Positions 7,837 to 15,865 of a stretch of 61,876 nucleotides of DNA are shown piece by piece (the first letter of the stretch is position 1; each line of letters opens with the position of its first letter). The notes beneath the pieces were generated by a model. The model was not told the origin of the DNA. It saw only the letters and a program-made list of their open reading frames with translations, and did no database searches. The stretch lies in contig JAHLVZ010000005.1 of the NCBI GenBank assembly GCA_019058165.1, forward strand, positions 1 through 61,876. Reading direction: 5' to 3'. The translations under genes and the position numbers were made by a program. Origin of the DNA: Candidatus Heimdallarchaeota archaeon. GTDB taxonomy: Archaea; Asgardarchaeota; Heimdallarchaeia; JABLTI01.

Positions 7837-8838
7837 CTACAAAGTTTGACTTTTGATGATTTTTGGAGCACTCGCTACTTTGAATTCATAATATTTCCAC
7901 TGATTTTTTGATAGGTATTTCGCCACTCCTCTCGCAAAGGGTTCTATTGTAGCAATAGTTACTAGATTCCCCCCACCTATAAGATAATATGCTTCGATTT
8001 TCTCCTTTCGCATTTGTGTAACTTGTTCACATAATCTCAACATATCAGGTTTCCTAACCCGGATATTTACTCCCTCGAGTAGTTCATGGGCATTTTGGAT
8101 GTTTTCTTCTGCAGTTTTTAAAAGTTCAACAAGCTCATCATTTTTAAGAGCTTTTTTTATCCGATCAATCCAATTTGGTATTTTTTTTACTCTTTCATGG
8201 AAATGAGGATTTTTTATTATGCCAGCATGGATCTCATCCGCTGAAATTCTTGAATCATATTGAAAGGGGATTGAGAACAGACTAATTCTACTCAGGTCTT
8301 CTTCTGATGCGAGTTGTATAACTTTTACTGGTTTTTCATTTACTAATGATAAAGTCAAACCACCATACAGACTTCTCCCTGCGCTTTCAGAACCTTTCAT
8401 TGAAAATCTAAGAATCTCATCTTTTGAATACTTTAGATCAAAAACATCATTCAAAGCTACAAATAAAGCTGCTAAGCCGGAATCTGAACTTCCACTAAAG
8501 ATTCCATAATTATTTGATTCAATTTTGACTTTTGCTTTTATGTTATTCTTATCCATTAATGTTTTAACGGATTCAATTATTTGATTCCCACGCAAGCCAG
8601 TTAATTCTTGTTTATCTAAAAGAAATTTAATAGGAGTGATGGTCTTGCCTTCTGTGGATTCGATTGTTGTCTCAGTTCTCGTTGTTTCATCTTTATTTGT
8701 AACTGCTAATCCCATTGTATCATAAAGTGGTGTCCGATCAGGATTTATTCCACCAAGAAATATAATAGGAATAGTAGGATATGCAACGGCTGTGGAAATT
8801 TTCTTTATTTTTACCACCACATGAAGTATTGAAATCAA
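7837..8838 (-). CDS. GHMP kinase, mevalonate 3-kinase-like
   Basis: A 333-residue member of the diphosphomevalonate decarboxylase (MVD) branch of GHMP kinases. The phosphate-binding loop reads GIFSGSSDSGLAAL and a second motif reads AGRSLYGGL. The N-terminal AYPTIPIIFLGG and RTPLYDTMGLA strongly recall Thermoplasma acidophilum mevalonate 3-kinase (TA1305) rather than true decarboxylases. The MVD lysine loop KYWGK is missing, and the catalytic Asp of FDAGPN is replaced (YLIGGGN). This predicts phosphorylation of mevalonate at the 3-hydroxyl without decarboxylation. The start is probably TTG at 8838, overlapping the upstream kinase stop (TTGA), a sign of translational coupling; GTG codons eight or so residues in are alternatives. 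Confidence 0.8.
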   Translation of the reverse strand: MISILHVVVKIKKISTAVAYPTIPIIFLGGINPDRTPLYDTMGLAVTNKDETTRTETTIESTEGKTITPIKFLLDKQELTGLRGNQIIESVKTLMDKNNIKAKVKIESNNYGIFSGSSDSGLAALFVALNDVFDLKYSKDEILRFSMKGSESAGRSLYGGLTLSLVNEKPVKVIQLASEEDLSRISLFSIPFQYDSRISADEIHAGIIKNPHFHERVKKIPNWIDRIKKALKNDELVELLKTAEENIQNAHELLEGVNIRVRKPDMLRLCEQVTQMRKEKIEAYYLIGGGNLVTIATIEPFARGVAKYLSKNQWKYYEFKVASAPKIIKSQTL

Positions 8839-9719
8839 TTCTTGCGTTCATTTATGATTTCATCAATTAATTTAATTTGTTTTGTATAATCTTTCATTTC
8901 ATTTAGTGATTTGATCCGTTTCAACACATAATCTAAAATGGATTCAAATCCTTCCACGAAATCATTTACATTGAATATCTGAAGTTTATGTTTAGTTGCT
9001 TCTGAACAAAGATAATCCTGGATTTGGAAATATTTGTCTATTTCAGTGATTAGTCGTTCACCGGAATTTCTAAGATGCGAATATTTTGTTCGTAATTTAA
9101 TGCGGTTCTTTAAGAGGTCCTTATCAGAGATTTGGAGAATAATAGGGATAATGCTGGGATGTGCTAACAAATCCGAATGGATTTGCCCCGGCAAGAAATG
9201 GAGATATTCAACGATCATGCTTTCCCCATCTCTCAACCCTCGATCAGCAATCATCTTTTGAATAGAGAAATTCATTATTTTCGCTTGAGATTTATACCCT
9301 GAAATTAGATTTTCTTTGCTGTAATTACCGAAGAATTTCCAGGTATCATATACACTAGAATGAAGCACTTCATCATCATCTTTTGGTACTATAGTTCGTA
9401 GAGTAGAACGAAGAGCATCGCCCCCAATTACTAATCCAATATTAAGCGCTGTTGAGAGTTCTTTAGCAATAGTGGTTTTCCCTGCTCCGGGAATACCTGC
9501 AATAATTGGTATTATTGGAAGTTTTTGTAAGCCGGTTTCCATCAATGTTCGATAGTCTCTTATTATAAGATACCTTGTAAGGTATTTGGTACCCAACTTT
9601 TCCAATGATTGCTGTAATTCCGCATCAGAACTGCTATTAGCAAGAAGTTTGCTTATTGCTTTCAGTGGAAGACCGGTAGCTAGGAGACTTGAATCACTAT
9701 TCCAAAAGATCATTATCAT
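8835..9719 (-). CDS. P-loop kinase of the 2-phosphoglycerate kinase type (candidate mevalonate-3-phosphate 5-kinase)
   Basis: A 294-residue P-loop kinase. Walker A is AGIPGAGKTTIAKEL (about residues 73-87), followed by LVIGGDALRSTLR, the substrate/phosphate region seen in archaeal 2-phosphoglycerate kinases. Later come a helical stretch, the strand-like SMIVEYLHFLPGQ and a basic lid KNRIKLRTKYSHL. A protein of this family (TA0762, as I recall) is the mevalonate-3-phosphate 5-kinase of Thermoplasma. The stop overlaps the start of the mevalonate 3-kinase-like gene by four bases. Gene pairing and fold together make a 3-kinase/5-kinase couple the best reading; 2-phosphoglycerate kinase for cyclic 2,3-diphosphoglycerate synthesis is the main alternative. 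Confidence 0.7.
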   Translation of the reverse strand: MIMIFWNSDSSLLATGLPLKAISKLLANSSSDAELQQSLEKLGTKYLTRYLIIRDYRTLMETGLQKLPIIPIIAGIPGAGKTTIAKELSTALNIGLVIGGDALRSTLRTIVPKDDDEVLHSSVYDTWKFFGNYSKENLISGYKSQAKIMNFSIQKMIADRGLRDGESMIVEYLHFLPGQIHSDLLAHPSIIPIILQISDKDLLKNRIKLRTKYSHLRNSGERLITEIDKYFQIQDYLCSEATKHKLQIFNVNDFVEGFESILDYVLKRIKSLNEMKDYTKQIKLIDEIINERKN

Positions 9720-9911
9720 ACCAACAGACTATTTTATGATTGTTTTTGTATACAAAAATTATGTTTACAACTATTCACATTAACAGATTTATATATTGCC
9801 TTGTTTTAAATCTTTTAGTTCATTATAATCTTTTATTATAATATCTTATTCTTTTTTTCTTTTAGCTACTTTTAAGGAAAAAACTCTATTGAATAATAGA
9901 GATGAACTACA

Positions 9912-11288
9912 ATGGATTATGCAACCAAGGATAAATTAAGAATGCGTTTAGATGAATATCATAGAATAGTTCATGAAGATGATCAAAATCATTCCGCTTG
10001 GTATAATTATGGACTAATCCTTTTAGAATTTGGTGCAGTTCGTAAAGGAAAGAAAGCTCTTTTGAAAGCTTTGAAATTAGTTCCAAAAAACTCTGATTAT
10101 TGGCACAGTGTTGGAGCAGCATATGATAGATTGGGGAAAACTGCTTTAACTTTGAGATTGTATGATATAGCTTTAGAATTAAATCCTAATAATTATCTCA
10201 CCTTACATAATTTATCAATACATTATTACAGAAATAAGAAAGAACAACAAGCAATTGCTATTTGGAAGAGGTTGATAAAGGATAATCCATACGAATTTGA
10301 ACCATTTGCTTATCTAGCAAGGTATTATTATGAACAAAAAGAATTTGAAAAGGTTAAAGAGGTTTTAGAGCAAACCAGAGAAAGAAAGCAATATGATGAT
10401 TCTGCATTATGGTTCATAGCTAGTAAGTATTTCCAGATAGGAGAGTACACTATAGCAAAAGAAATTCTTAAGACACTTTTGCAACGAGACCCTGAATATT
10501 ATGAATTTCCTCTTACATTAGGGAAAATCTACTACAATGAAGATAATCTAACTGAAGCTTTATTCTATTACAATCAGACAATAGAATTGAGACCATTCGA
10601 TACTAAACTACTTTATCAAAAAATGATTATATTAGCAAGATTAAGCCACACTGATTTTGTTTCAGAATTAATGAAGACAGTTCAAGTTAATCCAATTATC
10701 GCAATACAAACTTTAAATGATGACACATTCAAAAAGCATCATCAAGAGTCAGACTACTTGAAAGTGATTTCATTAGCTCAAGAGAGACATAATTTCTTAT
10801 CTAAACCTATCTTCCTTTTGGGGAAGGAATTTGAGGGTCATCCTTTGTTGAAAAGACTGCATTCTCACAGATCATTTGCTATTATGTATCATTATCTCAT
10901 TTTACTCGGATTTTCAAGGATAAACATCTATTTTCATAGCTTAGATTATATTGAAGAAAGTTGTTTGAAACATTGTCATGCTGATTTATTTAAACAAGGC
11001 ATTATTCAGCAAGAAAATACCGGTATTCATAATTCGTTATTGGACTTGCCAAAAAAAGCTTTTGAGAATAATGGAATAATTATTTCTAACAAAGATTTTT
11101 ATCTTTCTAAAAAGAATCACATATACAAAGATTTTCTTGAACGAAATCAGATAAAATACTCATTGGAAATTGATGACTTACGTCTACAATTACAATCAGA
11201 ATTATTCTCATTACCTGATGAATACTATAAACAAATCCTTTATGAAGTATTAGAAATTGTTCGAAATAAAAAGTATGGTTATAGATAG
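9912..11288 (+). CDS. Tetratricopeptide-repeat protein
   Basis: A 458-residue soluble protein. Residues about 20-240 contain successive TPR units of 34 residues, recognisable by W/Y-x-x-x-G-x-x-L/Y and A-x-x-x-Y/F-x-x-A-x-x-x-x-P spacing (SAWYNYGLILLEFGA, DYWHSVGAAYDRLG, ALELNPNNYLTLHNLSIHYY, YEFPLTLGKIYYNE). The C-terminal half (about 250-458) has no repeat signature that I recognise. It may act as a protein-protein scaffold. The gene stands alone and closes the left housekeeping block; a hairpin with a T-run follows its stop. Confidence 0.8.
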   Translation: MDYATKDKLRMRLDEYHRIVHEDDQNHSAWYNYGLILLEFGAVRKGKKALLKALKLVPKNSDYWHSVGAAYDRLGKTALTLRLYDIALELNPNNYLTLHNLSIHYYRNKKEQQAIAIWKRLIKDNPYEFEPFAYLARYYYEQKEFEKVKEVLEQTRERKQYDDSALWFIASKYFQIGEYTIAKEILKTLLQRDPEYYEFPLTLGKIYYNEDNLTEALFYYNQTIELRPFDTKLLYQKMIILARLSHTDFVSELMKTVQVNPIIAIQTLNDDTFKKHHQESDYLKVISLAQERHNFLSKPIFLLGKEFEGHPLLKRLHSHRSFAIMYHYLILLGFSRINIYFHSLDYIEESCLKHCHADLFKQGIIQQENTGIHNSLLDLPKKAFENNGIIISNKDFYLSKKNHIYKDFLERNQIKYSLEIDDLRLQLQSELFSLPDEYYKQILYEVLEIVRNKKYGYR

Positions 11289-11295
11289 AAACTTC

Positions 11296-11314
11296 AAAAT
11301 CCTATTGGATTTTT
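11296..11314 (+). terminator. Hairpin terminator of the TPR gene
   Basis: AAAATCC, a four-base loop TATT, then GGATTTT followed by more T: a perfect 7-bp stem with a T-tract, eight bases after the TPR stop codon. Confidence 0.55.
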
Positions 11315-11472
11315 CCTCTTCTTCTTAAGAGTCTTCCTTTTGTTTATGTTTTTCTTCTTTTTCAATAACAGAAAAAGAGAATTGAAAATTTGTTCAAGAA
11401 ATCGTTAGTTTGGTTGAGAATGAAAATGTTTTCGATAAAAAATAATGTTGCTCAAGACCTACACTTCTTCTT

Positions 11473-11540
11473 TCCGGGCTAGCAGTCCGGGGCGGGAAGG
11501 ACACGTACAGCTGGTTCATATCCGGAATCGTCCATCATTG
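11473..11540. other. GC-rich island, possible IS605 end/omega-RNA remnant
   Basis: A strikingly GC-rich stretch in an AT-rich intergenic region, containing the inverted repeat CCGG...CCGG (11474-11490) and further CCGG copies. In one plus-strand frame it reads QSGAGRTRTAGSYPESS, reminiscent of the low-complexity C-termini of TnpB proteins whose 3' ends double as omega RNA. It could therefore be the scar of an IS200/IS605 element or another structured RNA. It marks the left edge of the accessory region. It is not a tRNA: only a T-arm-like piece (CTGG TTCATAT CCGG) can be drawn. Confidence 0.3.
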
Positions 11541-11553
11541 AAATTTTCTTATC

Positions 11554-12126
11554 TCATATTTTTTTATAACCTAGTGCTTCTACAAAATTTTTCCTTATGA
11601 ATTCTTTTGGGTCTACTCCTTCCTCTAAATATTCTTTTATTTTCTCTCTGTATTCTTTTTCTTCTTTCTTTGATGTTTCTCTATATCTCTTCTTACTCTT
11701 CCATTCTTTTTCCTCTAATTCCATTTCTAATTCTTTCTTCTTTTGTTTTAGTTTTCTTATCGCTTCTATTTTGTCATCTTCTTGATAACTTGTATTGTTG
11801 TAATAATTCCAAATTCTCTTTACTAGCTCGTCTTCTTTATTTAGTAGATATTTTCTTTTTTCATGTTTTAGCACTCCCTTCCCTACTACTTCTTGTAATC
11901 TCTCTATCAATCTGCTTTTTTCCCATGGAAGTTTCTTTAGTAGTTCTCTAAGTAAATATTTTTTTGAGTATCCTCTATCTAATTCTTCTCTTACTAATAA
12001 CATAATTATTTGATAGATCATTTCCCCCTCTTCTTTTCCAACTCTTCTTATCTGTTTTGCAACTAATTTCTTTGAGCAATCCTTTGTAAATTTCGCTAGC
12101 AATTGTAGCTCATCAATTATGGTCAT
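11554..12126 (-). CDS. Winged-helix/coiled-coil protein of the Cas1-like cassette
   Basis: A 190-residue protein that I cannot name. Residues 1-105 look helical and end in a wing-like hairpin (VVGKGVLKHEKRKYLL), compatible with a winged helix-turn-helix. Residues 120-170 form a long, highly charged Lys/Glu coiled coil (RKLKQKKKELEMELEEKEWKSKK). The C-terminus YLEEGVDPKEFIRKNFVEALGY is a further helix. It is the last gene of a three-gene minus-strand block, 19 bases downstream of the Cas1-like gene, so it is probably cotranscribed. It likely binds DNA or bridges complexes; no homologue is recognised. Confidence 0.6.
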   Translation of the reverse strand: MTIIDELQLLAKFTKDCSKKLVAKQIRRVGKEEGEMIYQIIMLLVREELDRGYSKKYLLRELLKKLPWEKSRLIERLQEVVGKGVLKHEKRKYLLNKEDELVKRIWNYYNNTSYQEDDKIEAIRKLKQKKKELEMELEEKEWKSKKRYRETSKKEEKEYREKIKEYLEEGVDPKEFIRKNFVEALGYKKI

Positions 12127-12145
12127 TTCTTTTCTTCTCTTTCTG

Positions 12146-14032
12146 TCAATTCATTTCCATTACTGTTAAGGGTTTGAACCTCATTTTCTTGTGCTCTCTT
12201 TTTAGATAGTTGATTAATTCTTCCTTCTCTTCTCTTCCTAATATCTCCCAAATTTTCATTTTCATGATTGCCCACGGTTGGTATTCTACTTCGTTGTGTT
12301 CTACTACAAAGTTATTACTTATTCTTTGATAGTCTCCCAGCCATTGTTTTCCTTGTAGATAATGCTCTCTTATCACATTCTTTGCTCTTTTCCCGTTTAT
12401 TTCACTACCTCTCATTTCTTCTACTACCTCATAGATCTGTTCTTCTAATTCTGTTTCGTGTTTTAGATAGTAGACTTTCTGCCTATTCCTTCCTCTGTAA
12501 TAAAGGACTTTCTCCATTTCTATTGTTCCTGACTTTAATGCTTCAAGCAGATATGGTATTGTAATTACCTTATCTTGTTCTCGCATATCAAGGTGAAATC
12601 CGAATACTCCTCCCCGAGTTTTTCCATGACATAATCCTGGCAATCCATCCCAACAGAAGCCTATATCTTGACAATTCTTTTTCACGAATTCCCCTGCTAT
12701 TCCATAAACTCCATTTATCAATAAATCAATTTGCGAGTAAGCGTAAAACCTTCTGTATGGCATCGAAATATCTTCCACTAATCTTGCTCCCCCTCGTCCT
12801 GGATAGTCTATTCCTAATTTCTTCAAATAAACTTTCACTACTCCCCACATTGCATTCCCAGCTCTCATCTCTAAGGCATTCCACTCTTTGGGTGTTATCC
12901 ATTTCTTTCCTTCTACTTCCTTTATCCTTTCTTTGATTATTTTTATGGCTCTTCTTACTACTATTTCTTCTTCTCTATTGAATTGTTCATGCACTTTTTC
13001 TATTACTGTTATTCTACTTTTGAGTATTGCAATGCAGAATTCTTTATTGATTATCATTATTACTCTCAACAATCTTAAAAGCCCTACTTGTTGTTTTATT
13101 GGCGGTGGACTAATCAACTTATCTGCTCCTAGAATGATGTCTATGTCGTATCTTTTTTGATCCAATAACTCTATCATGTAGTCATAATCTTCCACTTTTT
13201 TTACTACTAAATAATTTATATCTTCTAGTTTCCCGAGCCAATTATAAGTTGTCAGTGTTCTTGTTCTAAAATTAAAGTTACTACTTTGCATATCATGAAT
13301 GACAATTCCAAATTTATCGCAAGAATAGAGTGGTTCCGGTTCTTCTCCTCCTGTAGCCTTGGCAAAATTTTCTTTATATTCTATTCCTTTCTCTAGATTG
13401 TAGTTAACAAAGAAAGCTTTCTTCTTTTGATCGAATAGCGTTTTGTAGAAAGAATTACATACATCGCACCTAATTGTTGAACTACCAAGTTTTGCTATGA
13501 ATCCGTTACCAACAAATGGTAGTTCTGCCTGACATTTTTCATTTGCACAATGATAGCTTATTCGGAGTCCTGTTTCTGAGACTGTTATTCTTCTGTTTTC
13601 GTCCAAAAAATCCTCATATCTTCTTTTTTTCCAGCGAATCTTTTTCTCAATGAAATCATCACATGCCACAGTATTTTTAGTTAATTTTACACCAACTCTA
13701 TCAGGTCTTTTAATTACTCCTTTCTCTGCTAGTTCTTCATAGTAATTACACTCAGCATTCTTTCCTTTATTTTGACAATCAAAACACTTCATGCCAAGAT
13801 GCTTTGGCCATACTGTTTCAGGTGTTTTATAGTAGGTTACTCCACCTTTTGGCAATGTGACACGTTTAACTTCAATACAACCACACTTTTCCAGTAGTTT
13901 GACATATCTGTGAATTGTCCCGTTTGAGTAGCTAAGTTCTACAACTAATTCTTCAGTTGTTACTGGATAGATTTTTGATTTTTTTCTTATCAATTCAAGT
14001 ATTATGCTTTGGAGTTTATTTGTCAATTCCAA
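12146..14032 (-). CDS. Cas1-like integrase with N-terminal wHTH and zinc-binding domains
   Basis: A 628-residue multidomain protein. Residues 5-58 form a winged helix (TTEELVVELSYSNGTIHRYVKLLEKCG). Two Cys clusters follow: C83, C86, C95, C124, and a zinc-ribbon set C162, C167, C189, C192. Residues about 330-510 match the Cas1 catalytic domain: a KSRITVIEKV helix, then E388 in LEMRAGNAMW, H469 in GLCHGKTRGG and D482/E485 in FHLDMREQD. The His-to-Asp spacing of 13 equals that of E. coli Cas1, and D-x-x-E matches the usual DLME. Cas1 integrates DNA ends by transesterification. No Cas2, effector or repeat array is nearby, so it is a solo Cas1, perhaps the recombinase of a casposon-like element. 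The extra N-terminal domains are unusual. Confidence 0.75.
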   Translation of the reverse strand: MELTNKLQSIILELIRKKSKIYPVTTEELVVELSYSNGTIHRYVKLLEKCGCIEVKRVTLPKGGVTYYKTPETVWPKHLGMKCFDCQNKGKNAECNYYEELAEKGVIKRPDRVGVKLTKNTVACDDFIEKKIRWKKRRYEDFLDENRRITVSETGLRISYHCANEKCQAELPFVGNGFIAKLGSSTIRCDVCNSFYKTLFDQKKKAFFVNYNLEKGIEYKENFAKATGGEEPEPLYSCDKFGIVIHDMQSSNFNFRTRTLTTYNWLGKLEDINYLVVKKVEDYDYMIELLDQKRYDIDIILGADKLISPPPIKQQVGLLRLLRVIMIINKEFCIAILKSRITVIEKVHEQFNREEEIVVRRAIKIIKERIKEVEGKKWITPKEWNALEMRAGNAMWGVVKVYLKKLGIDYPGRGGARLVEDISMPYRRFYAYSQIDLLINGVYGIAGEFVKKNCQDIGFCWDGLPGLCHGKTRGGVFGFHLDMREQDKVITIPYLLEALKSGTIEMEKVLYYRGRNRQKVYYLKHETELEEQIYEVVEEMRGSEINGKRAKNVIREHYLQGKQWLGDYQRISNNFVVEHNEVEYQPWAIMKMKIWEILGREEKEELINYLKREHKKMRFKPLTVMEMN

Positions 14033-14047
14033 ACCTCAGCGCACTAG

Positions 14048-14692
14048 TCACATCTCATCCTTTCTTAGTTTATTTGACCAAAATTCATCGTACACATCTT
14101 TCTCCCCTCTCTCTCCTTTTTCTTCTTTGATTGATTCATCATATTTCCCAAATATCACCTCACTAAATTTCTGTAAAGCATCCTCAATGATTTCATCAAT
14201 TGATTTATTGATGTTGGAATATGTTCTCTTCCCAAAATAATCTACTAACTCATCTATTTCCTCATTAGCTCCTTGTTTAATTACTGAGTCAATTATTTTG
14301 TCCTTTACTTGGTTTCTCACATTGATTTCTTTTGTTCTTCTTATCTCTTCTTCTAACCTTTCAATCTCTCTAAGAAGATTCACTTGTAATTCTTGCATTG
14401 ATTTTGTATTGCAAAACAAAGAATCGATAAATGCCATTCGTGTGTATAATTCATCATTGGTTAAAGTGTGTTTTAACCAAATCTTATTGCCTTTCTTTTC
14501 TGTTTTTATCATTCCTTTTGTTTCTAGTGTAGTGATTGCACTAGTAATTGATTTTTCATGTCGATTAACATAACTTGATAGTTCTTTCAGTCCATCTTCA
14601 AACCAAACATCTTCTCCCACTAACACTCTCCAAATTAAATACCTAATGATATCTGCTTCAACATTTGAAAGTTGTTTATAACTCGCGACCAA
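14048..14692 (-). CDS. Winged-helix/coiled-coil regulator of the Cas1-like cassette
   Basis: A 214-residue protein. Residues 5-75 read as a winged helix-turn-helix (ELSSYVNRHEKSITSAITTLETKGMIKTEKKGNKIWLKH), close in style to the wHTH at the start of the downstream Cas1-like protein. Residues 100-125 form a coiled coil (LLREIERLEEEIRRTKE), followed by more helices and a charged tail. It is the first gene of the minus-strand block and ends 15 bases before the Cas1-like gene. It may regulate the cassette or act as a DNA-binding partner of the integrase. No closer family is recognised. Confidence 0.62.
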   Translation of the reverse strand: MVASYKQLSNVEADIIRYLIWRVLVGEDVWFEDGLKELSSYVNRHEKSITSAITTLETKGMIKTEKKGNKIWLKHTLTNDELYTRMAFIDSLFCNTKSMQELQVNLLREIERLEEEIRRTKEINVRNQVKDKIIDSVIKQGANEEIDELVDYFGKRTYSNINKSIDEIIEDALQKFSEVIFGKYDESIKEEKGERGEKDVYDEFWSNKLRKDEM

Positions 14693-14800
14693 CTCCTATC
14701 ACCTTCTTACTACTGCCATTACTTTTCTCGACAAAAATTCTTTTTAAAGTACTAACTGACTTGTTTTTGTTATTTTAAAAAGGAAATTTAACAGTATTAA

Positions 14801-15559
14801 TTGAAGAAATTGCTTGAGAAAGGTTTCATTATTAGTAAAACAGAGTTTATTGCTTATCTAGAATGCCCATTCCAATTTTACTTGTTGAAGAGCTTAAACA
14901 AAGCAAAAGATCAATCAAAAGAACCGGATTATTCGAACTATGAAAAATTCTTACAGGATGGTTTAAAGAAACATTTATGGTTACAGAAATTCTATGAAAA
15001 TTATGGAACAGAAATTCTAAATAATAACCATCCTGTCTTGAAAGAACCAGATAAAAAGGAATCTTGGAAACAGGATTTTCTAGATTTTGAGATTAAACGG
15101 TATAAACAAGATACTATTTTTTGGAAGCCAATAGAGGTTGAGTACTATTTAAGAAATGATTCATTATGTGGTAAAATTGATAGAATAGATCAAATAGATG
15201 ATCAAGGTAATTGTCGAATTGTAGAGTATAAGTCAAGTCCAAACATGCATGATGAAGCCGAGCTGTTATTTTATGCCTTTCTTTTGACAAGTCAATTACC
15301 AATTCAAGAATTGCCTACCATATCTAAAGTATCAGAGATGGGTGTATACTATTACAAACATAATGAATATTACAATACACAAATTACAAATGAAATTCTA
15401 ACTTCTTTTGGTATTAATCTTGAGGAAATACGAGTTAAAATGATGAATCCTCGCTCAATAAAGAAGAATAGAGACTGTGATTATACCTTTAAGAATTGTT
15501 TATATCGCGAGATTTGTCAAAGAATACAAATTAATTGTCAGAAAATTATTGGACTTTAG
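14801..15559 (+). CDS. Cas4/RecB-like PD-(D/E)XK nuclease with Fe-S cysteines
   Basis: A 252-residue nuclease. C22 (YLECPFQFYLLK) and a C-terminal cluster C-x6-C-x5-C (in DCDYTFKNCLYREIC) are the four-cysteine layout of Cas4-type proteins that hold a 4Fe-4S cluster. The catalytic core shows GKIDRID (Asp) and RIVEYKSS (Glu and Lys of the ExK motif), followed by a helix AELLFYAFLL that corresponds to the QhxxY motif. Cas4 trims DNA ends before Cas1 integration. The gene is divergent from the Cas1-like block, with 108 bases between them, so they could share a regulatory region. The start is TTG (14801); a downstream TTG at codon 4 is possible. Confidence 0.72.
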   Translation: MKKLLEKGFIISKTEFIAYLECPFQFYLLKSLNKAKDQSKEPDYSNYEKFLQDGLKKHLWLQKFYENYGTEILNNNHPVLKEPDKKESWKQDFLDFEIKRYKQDTIFWKPIEVEYYLRNDSLCGKIDRIDQIDDQGNCRIVEYKSSPNMHDEAELLFYAFLLTSQLPIQELPTISKVSEMGVYYYKHNEYYNTQITNEILTSFGINLEEIRVKMMNPRSIKKNRDCDYTFKNCLYREICQRIQINCQKIIGL

Positions 15560-15722
15560 TAGATATTGTTTTTCTACAGAAATACTTTTGTTATTTTACT
15601 ACTTCTTTTACTATTATTCGATGAAAAAAAAATTGGACTTGTGAAAAGTCTGCAGAATTTTTATTAGAAAAAAATTGGACTTTCTCATATTTTTCATATC
15701 AAAAGATATTTTTTCGGACTTT
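15551..15722 (+). repeat. Short direct repeats (GGACTT boxes) behind the Cas4-like gene
   Basis: GGACTT occurs at 15551, 15635, 15677 and 15716. The second and third copies share the longer sequence GAAAAAAATTGGACTT and lie 42 bases apart; the first lies 84 (2 x 42) before the second, and the fourth 39 after the third. The rest of the 306-base gap up to 15865 is AT-rich without a gene. The repeats are too short and degenerate for a CRISPR array. Confidence 0.4.
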
Positions 15723-15865
15723 GGATAAACGCACATCAACTAAGAATGTTAAAAATCATCTTTAGAACCATCTAGATGTTGAAAATGATGCGGAAATACC
15801 TCCCTCTTTCATTTTGTACTTTTTCAATGGGTTTTTTACATCTTTTTTTGTTTAGAAGTATTGGT

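Noticed and set aside
7837..8838. True diphosphomevalonate decarboxylase
   Set aside because: The lysine loop and the catalytic Asp of the decarboxylase are both replaced, and the N-terminal motif fits mevalonate 3-kinase better.
11500..11545. tRNA gene suggested by a T-arm-like piece
   Set aside because: Only a four-pair stem with a TTCATAT loop can be drawn; no acceptor, D or anticodon arm fits around it.
11597..14573. Long plus-strand ORFs opposite the Cas1-like cassette
   Set aside because: Their Ser/Phe/Leu-rich translations are the antisense of Lys/Glu-rich genes on the minus strand; the minus-strand proteins have recognisable domains.
15551..15722. CRISPR array
   Set aside because: The repeated unit is only 6-16 bases, degenerate, and the spacing includes a missing copy; a CRISPR repeat should be 24-40 bases and nearly identical.
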